Positions 24,019 through 33,010 are shown, numbered from the stretch's first letter. The stretch is DNA of 37,471 nucleotides from Crenothrix polyspora (GCF_900163755.1 NZ_FUKI01000018.1:1-37471), one strand, 5' to 3'. Notes: a model not told the origin generated them from the sequence alone. A program made the numbers and translations.

Positions 24019-24821
24019 ATATTTTGCATTATTGGCGGGCGTTGTGGGGTATTGTCTGGCGGGAGTTATTTCGCTTTGTGACCCAGCGTGAACGTTTTAT
24101 CTCGGCGCTGGTCAGACCACTGGTGTGGCTGTTTGTGTTTGCCGCCGGTTTTAGATCAGCATTAGGCCTTGCGATTTCGCCGCCGTATGAGACTTATATC
24201 TTGTACGAAGTGTATATCACGCCGGGCTTGTGCGGGATGATTCAGTTGTTCAATGGCATGCAAAGCTCGCTGTCGATGGTGTACGACCGTGAAATGGGCA
24301 GTATGCGCGTGTTGATGGTGTGCCCTTTGCCGCGTTGGTTTTTGTTGTTGAGTAAATTGCTGGCTGGGGTTGGAGTATCGGTGTTGCAGGTGTACGTATT
24401 TTTGGCGGTGGCTTGGTTTTACGACATTAAAGCGCCTTGGCTGGGCTATGCGTATGTGTTGCCCGCCTTGCTGTTGTCAGGTCTCATGTTGGGCGCGTTG
24501 GGCTTGTTATTATCCTCGTTTATTAAACAGCTGGAGAATTTTGCCGGTGTGATGAATTTTGTGATATTTCCGATGTTTTTTATGTCAACGGCGTTATATC
24601 CGTTGTGGAAACTACAAGAGTCTAGCGTATTTTTGCATAACTTAGCGCAGTACAATCCTTTTTCACAGGCAGTGGAGCTGATCCGTTTTGCGCTGTATGG
24701 CCAGTTAAATCAACATGCCTTGTATTATACCTTGGTGGCTTTCATTGTTTTTATGGTGTCGGCAATCATAGGCTATACTCCTTCCAAAGGAATGATGGTG
24801 AAAAAAGGCGGGCCAGGATGA
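24015..24821 (+). CDS. ABC-2 type permease, PedC-like
   Basis: Integral membrane permease of 268 aa with about six helices, of the ABC-2 type found in export systems (TIGR03861, PedC-like). RELFRFVTQRERFISALVRP at the N-terminus and LLSSFIKQLENFAGVMNFVI, IFPMFFMSTALYPLW and YNPFSQAVELIRF are the expected ABC-2 landmarks. ABC-2 domain architecture suggests export rather than import, although a periplasmic binding-like protein is encoded in the operon. It is the last gene of the four-gene set. Confidence 0.9.
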   Translation: MNILHYWRALWGIVWRELFRFVTQRERFISALVRPLVWLFVFAAGFRSALGLAISPPYETYILYEVYITPGLCGMIQLFNGMQSSLSMVYDREMGSMRVLMVCPLPRWFLLLSKLLAGVGVSVLQVYVFLAVAWFYDIKAPWLGYAYVLPALLLSGLMLGALGLLLSSFIKQLENFAGVMNFVIFPMFFMSTALYPLWKLQESSVFLHNLAQYNPFSQAVELIRFALYGQLNQHALYYTLVAFIVFMVSAIIGYTPSKGMMVKKGGPG

Positions 24822-24963
24822 TGTGCTTGCTAAGCAGCGGCACATCTACATCAGTTAAGATATTATGAAAAATTATCGACTAATGGTTAGAAGGTGTTAT
24901 CAATCCTTATTTTATAACAGGTAGGTTTTTTTTCATTGTAGGGAGAAATAACACGGTGACTAT

Positions 24964-26559
24964 GTGAAGAACTCTTTTTATTTGGTGATTCCAAAACAGA
25001 AAAATGAGCCGCAGCGCCTAAAAGAATTTGAAGCAAAATCTTTGCGGCAGTGGCTTGATGAATTACCAACCGCCAATCTGAGTTTGGCGACACGCCTGAT
25101 TCATGATTTTGTTGTAGAGCTCAATACGATTGCTATGCCCAGTCAACTCAGGCTGGATGTATTAGAAAAAATCACACCCAGTGTACATAATATTGAAGAT
25201 TATCTGCAAGCGAGGCTCATAAAAACCGGCTTTCCTAAAGATGCAAATGAAGAGAAAATTTTCAGTGTTTTAATTTCGATACAAAAACAATGTGCTATTG
25301 GGTATTGGGCGGTATTAAAAGAATTAACCCACAGAGATGCGGGCTGGTTTAAAGGACAAAACACAACACTGCCTATACAGCGATGTATTAAAAAATTAGG
25401 ACACATCGTACTCAGTCATTTTATTATGCGTATGCCAGTGCCTGACTGGGTGTGGATAGATATACATTCTTTGTATAAGCTGAATGAAAATACACAAAAT
25501 AATTCCGTTAATGTTGTCAAACATTTTAAACAACGGGTAACGGCGTACACACCTGAGGACTGCTATAAGCAAATTTTACTGTTTAGTCTTGCTGATGCAA
25601 CGGGCTTAAGGCAAAAGCAAATTCCACAGGCATATGATTTTATAGAATCAATAGCAGAAATGGTGAGCTTGAAACATACGCCTGTTATGCAGCAGAGTCA
25701 GCAGTGTATGATTCTTACAGATGAAGATAAACCACCCTATTTTCAAACAAATATAAATTCTAATAACGATTCATCTGTTCTTTATCTTGATTTGACTCGG
25801 TTGTATAAGTTTATGGCTCAACAAGAAAACGCCGCGCTTAAATCCGATTCAGGCTTTTTAAAGCCATTGTTTGGACAACGGGATCAACCTAGCAAAGCTC
25901 CGCGCGAATTATTGTATTATTTACAACAACGCTGGCTAGGTATTGAACTGCACGGTAGCGTTTTATTTACAGATCGCTTTGACCGATACATTGCCATTGG
26001 ATTGTCGGCAACATATGACTTAAAAAATATGCTGTCCGTAAATGATGATATAAATCATGAAAATAAAGAAGGTATTAGAGCGCAATCTACTTCCGACAGG
26101 TTGCTGTCAGCTGTATTTAAAGAGTCTGATGTATTATCGGTAGGCAGTTTGATTAGTTTTAAAAAAAAAGACGAACCTGAGTCTAGCCGTTCTTTAGGCG
26201 TAGTTAATAAAGTGGGTGTTATTAATCAAACGGGAAAAATTACTTTTGCTGTGCATTTATTAGCGTCACGCTTTGATATGATTACGTGTAAGCGTCGCCA
26301 GACAGATGAGAACGTCGAGGCACAAAAAGGTATTTTTTACACTATCAAAAAAGCAACAGGGGATAAAACCTATGTCATAACAGACTATTTCATGTTTGAA
26401 GATAATGATGTCGTCGATGTGTTTATGGGGCAAAAATATTTTCCTGTTATTATGAAAAATAGAAAAAATATAAGCTTAGGCTATTGGCAATTTGAATGTC
26501 AGCGTATTGCCGAGCAAGTAATGCCGGAACAAATTAAAAAAGGCTATGATTTTATATGA
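24964..26559 (+). CDS. Uncharacterised 531 aa protein with PilZ-like C-terminal barrel (tentative)
   Basis: No signal peptide or membrane helix. The N-terminal 240 residues are mostly helical (SLRQWLDELPTANLSLATRL near the start, KKLGHIVLSHFIMRMPVPDW mid-way). The C-terminal region at about 385-455 (VGSLISFKKKDEPESSRSL, then GVVNKVGVINQTGKITFAVH) looks like the degenerate PilZ-type barrel seen in large proteobacterial proteins of this layout, but no RxxxR/DxSxxG pair is evident. A role in c-di-GMP signalling or surface structures is only a guess. Start is GTG 24964 with a distant GGGAGA, so the N-terminus is uncertain. The gene is more AT-rich than its neighbours and stands alone. Confidence 0.7.
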   Translation: MKNSFYLVIPKQKNEPQRLKEFEAKSLRQWLDELPTANLSLATRLIHDFVVELNTIAMPSQLRLDVLEKITPSVHNIEDYLQARLIKTGFPKDANEEKIFSVLISIQKQCAIGYWAVLKELTHRDAGWFKGQNTTLPIQRCIKKLGHIVLSHFIMRMPVPDWVWIDIHSLYKLNENTQNNSVNVVKHFKQRVTAYTPEDCYKQILLFSLADATGLRQKQIPQAYDFIESIAEMVSLKHTPVMQQSQQCMILTDEDKPPYFQTNINSNNDSSVLYLDLTRLYKFMAQQENAALKSDSGFLKPLFGQRDQPSKAPRELLYYLQQRWLGIELHGSVLFTDRFDRYIAIGLSATYDLKNMLSVNDDINHENKEGIRAQSTSDRLLSAVFKESDVLSVGSLISFKKKDEPESSRSLGVVNKVGVINQTGKITFAVHLLASRFDMITCKRRQTDENVEAQKGIFYTIKKATGDKTYVITDYFMFEDNDVVDVFMGQKYFPVIMKNRKNISLGYWQFECQRIAEQVMPEQIKKGYDFI

Positions 26560-26960
26560 TGCCGTGACTATCGACTGGGGCAGTTGGCAAAATAATATGC
26601 TATTTGATGGATAAATTTTTATGTGTTATTGAATTAGAATAAGTGATTGATATTTTTGTTTTTTGTAGAAATATATTGATTTTTTACCCATTTAAAATAG
26701 CTCTGTTGTTGTTAAAAAAATCGGTTATATTATAAGAATCCTAAATTAGGGCTATAAATCACTTGAAAAGTTTTTTCATCGTGTTAAGTTGTTACATTGA
26801 GTAAACTGCATTGTTGTTAGCTATCGGTTGTAATATAACAAGGGCAAGCTGAGTTTACTTAAATTTTAGAGATATTTTTACGCTGGCTCACGGGCAGCTA
26901 TTTAATACTTTGGGCTAAGTCTCATAAAATAAATAAAAATACAATTCATGAGGATGAGAA
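26560..26960. other. AT-rich intergenic region with duplicated promoter-like boxes
   Basis: No gene is evident in these 401 bp. Two related segments, at 26706-26737 and 26811-26842, share TTGTTGTTA, ATCGGTT and a TATAA-type hexamer. The second has TTGTTG, 17 bp, TATAAC. The region probably carries the regulatory DNA of the 192 aa protein gene. Confidence 0.55.
26811..26839 (+). promoter_or_regulatory. Candidate sigma70 promoter for the 192 aa membrane protein gene
   Basis: TTGTTG (26811-26816) and TATAAC (26834-26839) are spaced by 17 bp, giving an untranslated leader of about 115 nt before ATG 26961. The AT-rich context lowers specificity. Confidence 0.45.
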
Positions 26961-27539
26961 ATGAGTAACGAAGAAAACGCCAACAATACCGAAGAAAATG
27001 CAACTATCGCCGAAGAAAGCGTTAATACAGTTGAAGAAGTCGTTAGTAAATCTGCTGAAAAAATTGAAGATTTGACAAGTAAAAAAACTGAAGACTCGGT
27101 TAAAAACGCAGGCGGTAATTTACTATCTTCAGTATTAAGTTTAAAAGAAAGCAATCCAAAGTTGTTTTATGGGCTTTTAGCCGTGGTAGCAATTCCTGTT
27201 GTGGTTATTATGATGAGCGGTGGTGGCTCGGATGCTGTAACAGGACCTAAAATAAAAGATTTGGTTTCTGGGCAAAAATACACGCTTAAAAGCTCTAACT
27301 CTTATGATCCTTCTGCAACTGTGCGTTTAGTTGCCGTTCCAGGTGCATTATCAGCGTACGATGACAGTGAAGAGGCTGATAGAAATGGTGCCTGTCAACA
27401 CTTGGCACAAGGTACATCGGTCACTGCGCTTGATTTCAGTGCAGCGTATGGCCAAGCAAAGCAGTTTGTTAAAGTTCAAGTGGAAGACGGGCCTTGTAAA
27501 GGTACTACGGCTTGGGCATTAGGTATCGACGTACAATAA
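26961..27539 (+). CDS. Uncharacterised membrane protein, acidic N-terminus and SH3-like C-terminus
   Basis: A 192 aa protein not recognised by family. Residues 1-50 are highly acidic and Asn/Glu-rich with coiled-coil character (TVEEVVSKSAEKIEDLTSKK). A single transmembrane helix lies at about 68-86 (LFYGLLAVVAIPVVVIMM). The C-terminal 100 residues are beta-rich (ATVRLVAVPGALSAYDD ... FVKVQVEDGPCKGTTAWALG) and may be an SH3-like barrel; the two cysteines (CQH and PCKG) could form a disulfide if periplasmic. GAGGATGAGA just before ATG 26961 is a clear ribosome site. Topology (N in, C out) and function are inference. Composition is AT-rich. Confidence 0.75.
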   Translation: MSNEENANNTEENATIAEESVNTVEEVVSKSAEKIEDLTSKKTEDSVKNAGGNLLSSVLSLKESNPKLFYGLLAVVAIPVVVIMMSGGGSDAVTGPKIKDLVSGQKYTLKSSNSYDPSATVRLVAVPGALSAYDDSEEADRNGACQHLAQGTSVTALDFSAAYGQAKQFVKVQVEDGPCKGTTAWALGIDVQ

Positions 27540-27551
27540 TTTAAATATTAT

Positions 27552-27579
27552 TTGACCTTTGTAAAAAAACACGTATAAT
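27552..27579 (+). promoter_or_regulatory. Promoter of tRNA-Gly
   Basis: TTGACC (27552-27557) and a perfect TATAAT (27574-27579) with 16 bp spacing place transcription start about 8 bp before the tRNA. Confidence 0.8.
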
Positions 27580-27593
27580 ACTCGAATAGTCAA

Positions 27594-27668
27594 GCGGGAA
27601 TAGCTCAGTGGTAGAGCACAACCTTGCCAAGGTTGGGGTCGCGAGTTCGAATCTCGTTTCCCGCTCCA
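27594..27668 (+). tRNA. tRNA-Gly (GCC)
   Basis: A full cloverleaf of 75 nt: acceptor GCGGGAA with TTCCCGC, D arm GCTC...GAGC, anticodon loop TTGCCAA (GCC, decodes GGC/GGU), T arm with GTTCGAAT. The CCA tail is encoded at 27666-27668. A strong promoter lies just upstream and a terminator just downstream. Confidence 0.98.
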
Positions 27669-27680
27669 AAATCTAAAAAA

Positions 27681-27706
27681 GCCGCGTTAGTCGCGGCTTT
27701 TTTTTT
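27681..27706 (+). terminator. Rho-independent terminator after tRNA-Gly
   Basis: The stem GCCGCG/CGCGGC with loop TTAGT is followed directly by nine Ts. It lies between the two tRNA genes, so tRNA-Cys is probably reached by read-through or has its own promoter. Confidence 0.92.
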
Positions 27707-27714
27707 CGCAATAC

Positions 27715-27788
27715 GGCTGCGTAGCAAAATGGTTATGCAGTGGCCTGCAAAGCCATCTACGCCGGTTCGATTCCGGCCGCAGCCTCCA
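27715..27788 (+). tRNA. tRNA-Cys (GCA)
   Basis: A 74 nt cloverleaf: acceptor GGCTGCG with CGCAGCC, anticodon loop CTGCAAA (GCA, Cys), T arm GCCGGTTCGATTCCGGC, and an encoded CCA at 27786-27788. A second terminator follows. Confidence 0.98.
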
Positions 27789-27814
27789 GCGGTAAATTCA
27801 AAAAAAATACAAAG

Positions 27815-27846
27815 ACCCGCAATCCTATGGTTTCGCGGGTTTTTTT
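27815..27846 (+). terminator. Rho-independent terminator after tRNA-Cys
   Basis: The stem ACCCGC/GCGGGT with a 14 nt loop is followed by six Ts. Confidence 0.85.
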
Positions 27847-28225
27847 ATGTCCTGTGCATTAAAAATACATGCAGTTATTTGGTATTATTGTGCTTAAGAT
27901 GGGCAAAATTTTTGAAATATACGCCGTTATTCTAGCTCTCATAGCAAAGAAGATCATTGTGCCCAATAGCCATGTCGTACATACCTTTTAAAAGTGAGCG
28001 ACAAAGTGTTTTTGCAATAAATAATTTTTCTATTTATTTCAGCTACTTATATCAATTTGTGCGGTTATTAATTAATGTTCATCGGTGTCGTGTTTTAAAA
28101 CACGACACCGGACAATATGCTAAACAAGACTGTGTCGTATCTTTTAGTTTGTTTAGCAGTCGAATTTTATGGATAATGTGCTGATAGCTGTAAGTATTTT
28201 TAAGTGTTTTATCAAGGTCTGAACA
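27847..28225. other. Intergenic region before oadG, with a perfect palindrome
   Basis: No convincing gene. A frame at 27957-28184 lacks a ribosome site and any recognisable motif and spans the palindrome at 28083-28110. The region presumably includes the oad promoter; no confident match was found. Confidence 0.55.
28083..28110. repeat. Perfect 28 bp palindrome
   Basis: CGGTGTCGTGTTTT (28083-28096) is followed directly by its exact reverse complement (28097-28110). The centre GTTTTAAAAC recalls the centre of the other palindromic repeats in the window, but the outer arms differ. It lies 115 bp upstream of oadG, and could be a repeat element or an operator. Confidence 0.85.
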
Positions 28226-28465
28226 ATGACGGAAGAACTAAGTTTTGGTCTGGAATTAATGTTTGTTGGTATGGGTATTGTGTTTGTTTTTTTAGCCATG
28301 TTGGTAGTTGCCATACATGTAATGTCCGCCTTGGTGCAACGCTTTTTTCCAGAAGCGCCGATACCGCCATCAAGCAAACCGGTATTATCTGCCACCAGCC
28401 TTGATAAAAGTGTTGTTGCGGCGATTACTGCTGCCGTGCATCAACACAGAAATAAACATAAATAA
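28226..28465 (+). CDS. oadG: Oxaloacetate decarboxylase gamma subunit
   Basis: Small membrane subunit (79 aa) of the Na+-translocating oxaloacetate decarboxylase. One transmembrane helix covers about residues 7-33 (GLELMFVGMGIVFVFLAMLV), followed by a Pro-rich linker and a His/Lys-rich end (HQHRNKHK), as in the family, where C-terminal His residues bind zinc and assist assembly and catalysis. AAGG stands 9 bp before the ATG. The order oadG-oadA-oadB, with 39 and 33 bp gaps, is the standard operon. Confidence 0.92.
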   Translation: MTEELSFGLELMFVGMGIVFVFLAMLVVAIHVMSALVQRFFPEAPIPPSSKPVLSATSLDKSVVAAITAAVHQHRNKHK

Positions 28466-28504
28466 ATGACAAGCTCACTGTAGTTCCTTGGAGAAATGGA
28501 AAGA

Positions 28505-30292
28505 ATGGCCAACGATAAAAAACAGCCTTTAGCAATCACCGAAGTTGTTTTGCGGGATGCACATCAATCGATATTAGCAACTCGGTTACGCACAGAAGAT
28601 ATGTTGCCTATTTGTGAAAAACTTGATCAAATCGGTTATTGGTCTATTGAATCTTGGGGCGGCGCTACCTTTGATGCTTGTATCAGGTATCTTGGCGAAG
28701 ACCCCTGGGAAAGATTACGTATTTTAAAAGCAGCCATGCCCAAAACCCCGCAACAAATGTTGTTACGTGGCCAAAACATCTTGGGTTATCGACATTATGC
28801 CGATGATGTTGTCGATAAATTTGTGGAACGTTGTGCTGTCAATGGCATGGATGTGTTTCGTATTTTTGATGCCATGAACGATATGCGCAATATTGAGCAC
28901 GCTGTTAAAGCTGTATTAAATACCGATGCCCATGCGCAGGGCACAATGTCTTACACCACTAGCCCGGTACATACTATTGATATGTGGGTGAATCTGGGTA
29001 AACAGATTGAAGACATGGGCGCACACTCCATTTGTATTAAAGATATGGCGGGCTTGTTAAAGCCGTATGATGCGTTTGAGTTAGTCAGCCGTTTGAAAAA
29101 AAGCACTCATATCCCTATCCATTTACACAGCCATGCGACTACTGGTTTAAGTGTCGCCACTTTAATTAAGGCGGCAGAAGCGGGTATTGATAATGTCGAT
29201 ACCGCGATTTCATCATTAAGTATGACTTATGGTCACAGTGCCACCGAAACTATTGTCGCCAGTCTTGAAGACACGGAACGTGCCACGGGCTTAGACTTGG
29301 TAAAATTGGAAGAAATTGCGCATTATTTTAGAGATATTCGTAAAAAATACGCTGAATTTGAAGGCAGCTTAAAAGGCGTGGATGGCCGTATTTTAGTGTC
29401 GCAAGTGCCTGGCGGTATGTTGACCAATATGGAAAGCCAGCTTCGAGAACAAGGCGCAAGCGACAAATTTGACGAAGTAATGCAAGAAATTCCGCGTGTG
29501 CGTGAGGATTTAGGATTTATACCGTTGGTGACACCGACTTCACAAATTGTCGGTTCGCAAGCGGTAATGAATGTGATGAACGGTGAGCGCTACAAAACCA
29601 TCACCAAAGAAACCGCCGGCGTGTTAAAAGGTGAATACGGCGCGACACCTGCGCCGGTTAATAAAGCCTTGCAAGACAAGGTGTTAGCCGGAGAAAAGCC
29701 AATTACCTGCCGCCCCGCTGATCTTATTGCCCCAGAAATGGACAAATTGATTGCCGAGGTACAAGAAAAAGCGCACGCTGAGGGTGTGAAACTTGCCGAA
29801 AATATAGAAGAAGATGCCTTGATTAACGGTATGTTTGCACAAGTTGGCTGGAAGTTTTTGGTTAATCGTGGTAATCCGGCAGCCTTTGAACCTAAGCCTG
29901 GTACAGCAGTAGAAATCGCTCCGTTACCGATTGCCAAAGCGATAACTAAACACAGCGCACTAGAAACCTATTTGGTTAATGTGGATGGTAGAAGTTTTAA
30001 TGTATCGGTAGGGCCAGGTGGTGCAGGTGCTTTAAATATACAGCCTTTGCAGGCTGTGTCTCAGACCAGTACAAATACCGGCGGTGCTGTTATTTACGCT
30101 CCTATGGCAGGCAATATATTAAAAATAATGGTGGCTGTCGGCAGTGAAGTGGCCGAAGGTGACATTGTTGTGGTAATGGAAGCGATGAAAATGGAAACCG
30201 AAGTGCGTTCCAAATTTTCCGGTATCGTCAGTGCAGTGCATATTAAGGACGGCGGCGCTGTTGCAGGCGGTAATGCTTTAGTCTCTTTATAA
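28505..30292 (+). CDS. oadA: Oxaloacetate decarboxylase alpha subunit (biotin-carrying)
   Basis: Catalytic subunit with an N-terminal carboxyltransferase domain and a C-terminal biotinyl domain; it transfers the carboxyl of oxaloacetate to biotin, giving pyruvate. Visible elements: [14 protein letters not shown] near the N-terminus, the active-site Lys in SICIKDMAG, the metal His pair in [10 protein letters not shown], and the biotin site EAMKME (Lys about 562). The frame also begins at ATG 28496, but the GGAG there is only 2 bp away, so ATG 28505 is preferred, giving 595 aa. A pyruvate carboxylase subunit B is the alternative; the neighbours oadG and oadB favour the decarboxylase. Confidence 0.95.
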   Translation: MANDKKQPLAITEVVLRDAHQSILATRLRTEDMLPICEKLDQIGYWSIESWGGATFDACIRYLGEDPWERLRILKAAMPKTPQQMLLRGQNILGYRHYADDVVDKFVERCAVNGMDVFRIFDAMNDMRNIEHAVKAVLNTDAHAQGTMSYTTSPVHTIDMWVNLGKQIEDMGAHSICIKDMAGLLKPYDAFELVSRLKKSTHIPIHLHSHATTGLSVATLIKAAEAGIDNVDTAISSLSMTYGHSATETIVASLEDTERATGLDLVKLEEIAHYFRDIRKKYAEFEGSLKGVDGRILVSQVPGGMLTNMESQLREQGASDKFDEVMQEIPRVREDLGFIPLVTPTSQIVGSQAVMNVMNGERYKTITKETAGVLKGEYGATPAPVNKALQDKVLAGEKPITCRPADLIAPEMDKLIAEVQEKAHAEGVKLAENIEEDALINGMFAQVGWKFLVNRGNPAAFEPKPGTAVEIAPLPIAKAITKHSALETYLVNVDGRSFNVSVGPGGAGALNIQPLQAVSQTSTNTGGAVIYAPMAGNILKIMVAVGSEVAEGDIVVVMEAMKMETEVRSKFSGIVSAVHIKDGGAVAGGNALVSL

Positions 30293-30325
30293 ACAATAGA
30301 ATAAACACAGAGAATTATAAAACGC

Positions 30326-31453
30326 ATGGAAAACCTTACTTCACTTTGGCACAGCACAGGTATTTATAATTTTACCGGCGGACAGGTGTTTATGACGCTG
30401 GTAGGGTTTTTATTGTTATTTTTGGCAATTAAGAAAAATTTTGAACCGCTGTTATTATTACCGATAGGTTTTGGCGCTATTTTAAGCAATATTCCCATTG
30501 CTGGTATCGCAGAAGAAGGCGGTATCCTGTATTACCTGTATTTTGGCATTAAAATGGGCATCTTCCCGTTGCTTATTTTTATGGGTGTTGGGGCGATGAC
30601 CGATTTTGGCCCTATGCTGGCCAACCCAAAAACATTGCTGTTAGGCGCTGCGGCGCAATTTGGTATTTTTGCATCATTATTAGGTGCATTGGCACTTAAT
30701 GTTGTGCCAGGTTTGGAATTTTCCTTAAAAGATGCCGCCGCAATTGGTATTATTGGGGGGGCCGATGGCCCTACCGCGATATATGTGGCATCAAAACTTG
30801 CACCGGATTTATTGGGTGCGATTGCAGTAGCGGCGTATTCTTACATGGCGTTAGTGCCATTAATACAACCACCGATTATGCGGGCTTTAACAACGGAAGC
30901 GGAACGCAGAATTGAGATGAAGCAAATGCGAGCCGTCAGCAAAGCTGAAAAAATTGTGTTCCCGCTGATGTTATTGACGTTATCTATTTTGTTATTGCCA
31001 TCAGCAACGCCACTCATCGGCATGTTTGCACTGGGTAATTTAATGAATGCCTGTGGAGTAGTTGAACGTTTGAGCCAAACCGCACAAAATGAATTGATTA
31101 ATATCGTCACCATTTTCTTGGGGCTGTCTGTCGGTTCTAAATTGAGCGCTGATGCGTTTTTACAAATGGAAACCTTGGGTATTTTGGCCTTAGGTGCTGT
31201 TGCGTTTGCGATTGGTACAGCTGCCGGTGTCATTATGGCCAAGATTATGAACCGTTTTAGTAGCACTTTAATCAACCCTTTGATTGGTGCCGCTGGGGTT
31301 TCCGCCGTACCTATGGCAGCACGGGTGGCCAATAAAATTGGCCTTGAAAGTAATCCGCACAACTTTTTACTCATGCACGCTATGGGACCCAATGTAGCCG
31401 GTGTTATCGGCTCGGCAGTGGCAGCAGGTGTATTGCTAAATCTGGTTAAATAA
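30326..31453 (+). CDS. oadB: Oxaloacetate decarboxylase beta subunit, Na+ pump
   Basis: Integral membrane subunit of 375 aa that decarboxylates carboxybiotin and couples this to Na+ export. About nine to eleven hydrophobic segments are visible. The family's key region [19 protein letters not shown], with the essential Asp, is intact, as are [13 protein letters not shown] and the C-terminal [14 protein letters not shown] and [19 protein letters not shown]. It is the last gene of oadGAB. In this context it links C4-acid metabolism to a sodium gradient. Confidence 0.95.
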   Translation: MENLTSLWHSTGIYNFTGGQVFMTLVGFLLLFLAIKKNFEPLLLLPIGFGAILSNIPIAGIAEEGGILYYLYFGIKMGIFPLLIFMGVGAMTDFGPMLANPKTLLLGAAAQFGIFASLLGALALNVVPGLEFSLKDAAAIGIIGGADGPTAIYVASKLAPDLLGAIAVAAYSYMALVPLIQPPIMRALTTEAERRIEMKQMRAVSKAEKIVFPLMLLTLSILLLPSATPLIGMFALGNLMNACGVVERLSQTAQNELINIVTIFLGLSVGSKLSADAFLQMETLGILALGAVAFAIGTAAGVIMAKIMNRFSSTLINPLIGAAGVSAVPMAARVANKIGLESNPHNFLLMHAMGPNVAGVIGSAVAAGVLLNLVK

Positions 31454-31457
31454 ACAC

Positions 31458-31478
31458 ACGGTGGCTAGCTGCCACCGT
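31458..31478 (+). terminator. Hairpin after oadB
   Basis: ACGGTGGC, loop TAGCT, GCCACCGT form a perfect 8 bp stem directly after the oadB stop. No T run follows, so it may stabilise the mRNA end rather than terminate. Confidence 0.45.
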
Positions 31479-31543
31479 AGCGTAAGCTCGTATGGCGACT
31501 ATACTTTGTCTTACTTTCACAGCAGCCAGGGCATAACCGCACC

Positions 31544-33010
31544 ATGAGCATCATTAAAAAGCTGGCCTCCCAAACAGCGGTTTATGGCCTGAGCAGTATT
31601 TTTGGCCGCTTTCTCAATTATCTTCTTGTCCCGCTGGTTACCTACCATTTTTCCGCTATGGAATACGGGGTGGTATCTGAGTTTTACGCCTACGCTGGAT
31701 TTTTCTCAGTATTTTTATTGTTAGGCTTTGAAACCGGCTATTTTCGTTTTAGAGACAAACACAATACCAGTAAAGATACGGCGTACTCCACCGCATTAAT
31801 CTTTGTTGTGTTAGTTAATCTGGGGTTTTTCTTCGGCATACTGGCTATTAATAGCCGATTATCACCGGCATTACATTATGCCGAACATCCTGAATACGTT
31901 CTGTATTTCACTATTATTTTAACGCTGGATGCCATCGCGTCGATTCCTTTTGCACGGTTACGTGCCGAAAATAAAGCCTTGCGCTTTGCGGGTATTAAAA
32001 TCTTTGAGATATTGATTACTGTCATTCTCAGCCTGTTTTTTATTCTGTATTGGCCAAAATTGGCAAGTGTTTATCCGCAATTATGGTTAAGTAAACTGTA
32101 CCACCCAGAAATTGGCATCGGTTATGTGTTTTTAGCCAATTTAACCGCCAGCATCTGCAAATTTATGTTGTTATCACCGCAGTTGTTAAGTATACGCTGG
32201 GGCTTTGATCGTGTGCTGTTTGCTAAAATGTGGCGTTATTCCTTACCAATGGTCTTTATTGGCTTTACCGGCATTATTAACGAAATGCTGGATCGGGTAC
32301 TGCTTAAACATTTATTGCCGTACGATACGCACACCAATATGCAGATGCTGGGTATTTACAGCGCCTGCTACAAGCTGTCTATTTTAATGACCTTGTTTAT
32401 TCAAGCGTTTCGCTATGCTGCTGAGCCATTTTTCTTCGCCTATGCCGATAAAACCGATGCCAAACCGGTGTATGCCAAAGTATTAAAGTTTTTTGTGATC
32501 TTCTGCATGTTTATTTTCTTGCTGGTCACTTTGTACATTGATTTTTTCAAGTATTTTTTAGGCAAAGATTTTCGGGTTGGCTTAAATGTAGTGCCAATTT
32601 TATTGCTGGCCAATTTATTTTTGGGCATCTATGTCAATCTGGCGCTGTGGTACAAACTCACCGATAAAACCGGTTTGGGAGCCGTCGTTTCTTTAGCCGG
32701 TGCTATTTTAACCGTGCTGTTAAATATTGCCTGGATTCCTAAGTACGGTTATGTGGGTTCAGCGTGGGCAACCTTGTTGTGTTATGCCGGTATGACCGTA
32801 TTGTCGTATCTTTTGGGGCGCAGATATTATCCGGTTAATTACGATGTAGTGCGGGTGTTGATTTATATCGGGCTGGGTGTGGATTTATATCTGGGGCAGC
32901 AATTGATCTTACAGAAACTGAATATTGCACCGTGGCTACCAGCCAGTGGCTTAATGGCCGTGTATGCGTTAACAGTATTCTTGTTTGAAAAACCTGCTCG
33001 GACAAAATAA
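31544..33010 (+). CDS. Wzx-like polysaccharide flippase (MOP superfamily)
   Basis: Integral membrane protein of 488 aa with about 13-14 helices. The N-terminus (LASQTAVYGLSSIFGRFLNY, then LLVPLVTYHFSAMEYGVVSE) is typical of oligosaccharide flippases that carry lipid-linked repeat units across the inner membrane for capsule, O-antigen or exopolysaccharide. Other landmarks are LGFETGYFRFRD and VGSAWATLLCYAGMTVLSYL. No glycosyltransferase or polymerase genes are adjacent, so the polymer is unknown. It lies 90 bp after oadB and 54 bp before the next gene. Confidence 0.87.
   Translation: MSIIKKLASQTAVYGLSSIFGRFLNYLLVPLVTYHFSAMEYGVVSEFYAYAGFFSVFLLLGFETGYFRFRDKHNTSKDTAYSTALIFVVLVNLGFFFGILAINSRLSPALHYAEHPEYVLYFTIILTLDAIASIPFARLRAENKALRFAGIKIFEILITVILSLFFILYWPKLASVYPQLWLSKLYHPEIGIGYVFLANLTASICKFMLLSPQLLSIRWGFDRVLFAKMWRYSLPMVFIGFTGIINEMLDRVLLKHLLPYDTHTNMQMLGIYSACYKLSILMTLFIQAFRYAAEPFFFAYADKTDAKPVYAKVLKFFVIFCMFIFLLVTLYIDFFKYFLGKDFRVGLNVVPILLLANLFLGIYVNLALWYKLTDKTGLGAVVSLAGAILTVLLNIAWIPKYGYVGSAWATLLCYAGMTVLSYLLGRRYYPVNYDVVRVLIYIGLGVDLYLGQQLILQKLNIAPWLPASGLMAVYALTVFLFEKPARTK

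Noticed and set aside
27624-27935. 103-residue frame across both tRNA genes
   Set aside because: Runs through two tRNAs and two terminators, so it cannot be a real gene.
27957-28184. 75-residue frame before oadG
   Set aside because: No ribosome site or motif; spans a perfect palindrome.
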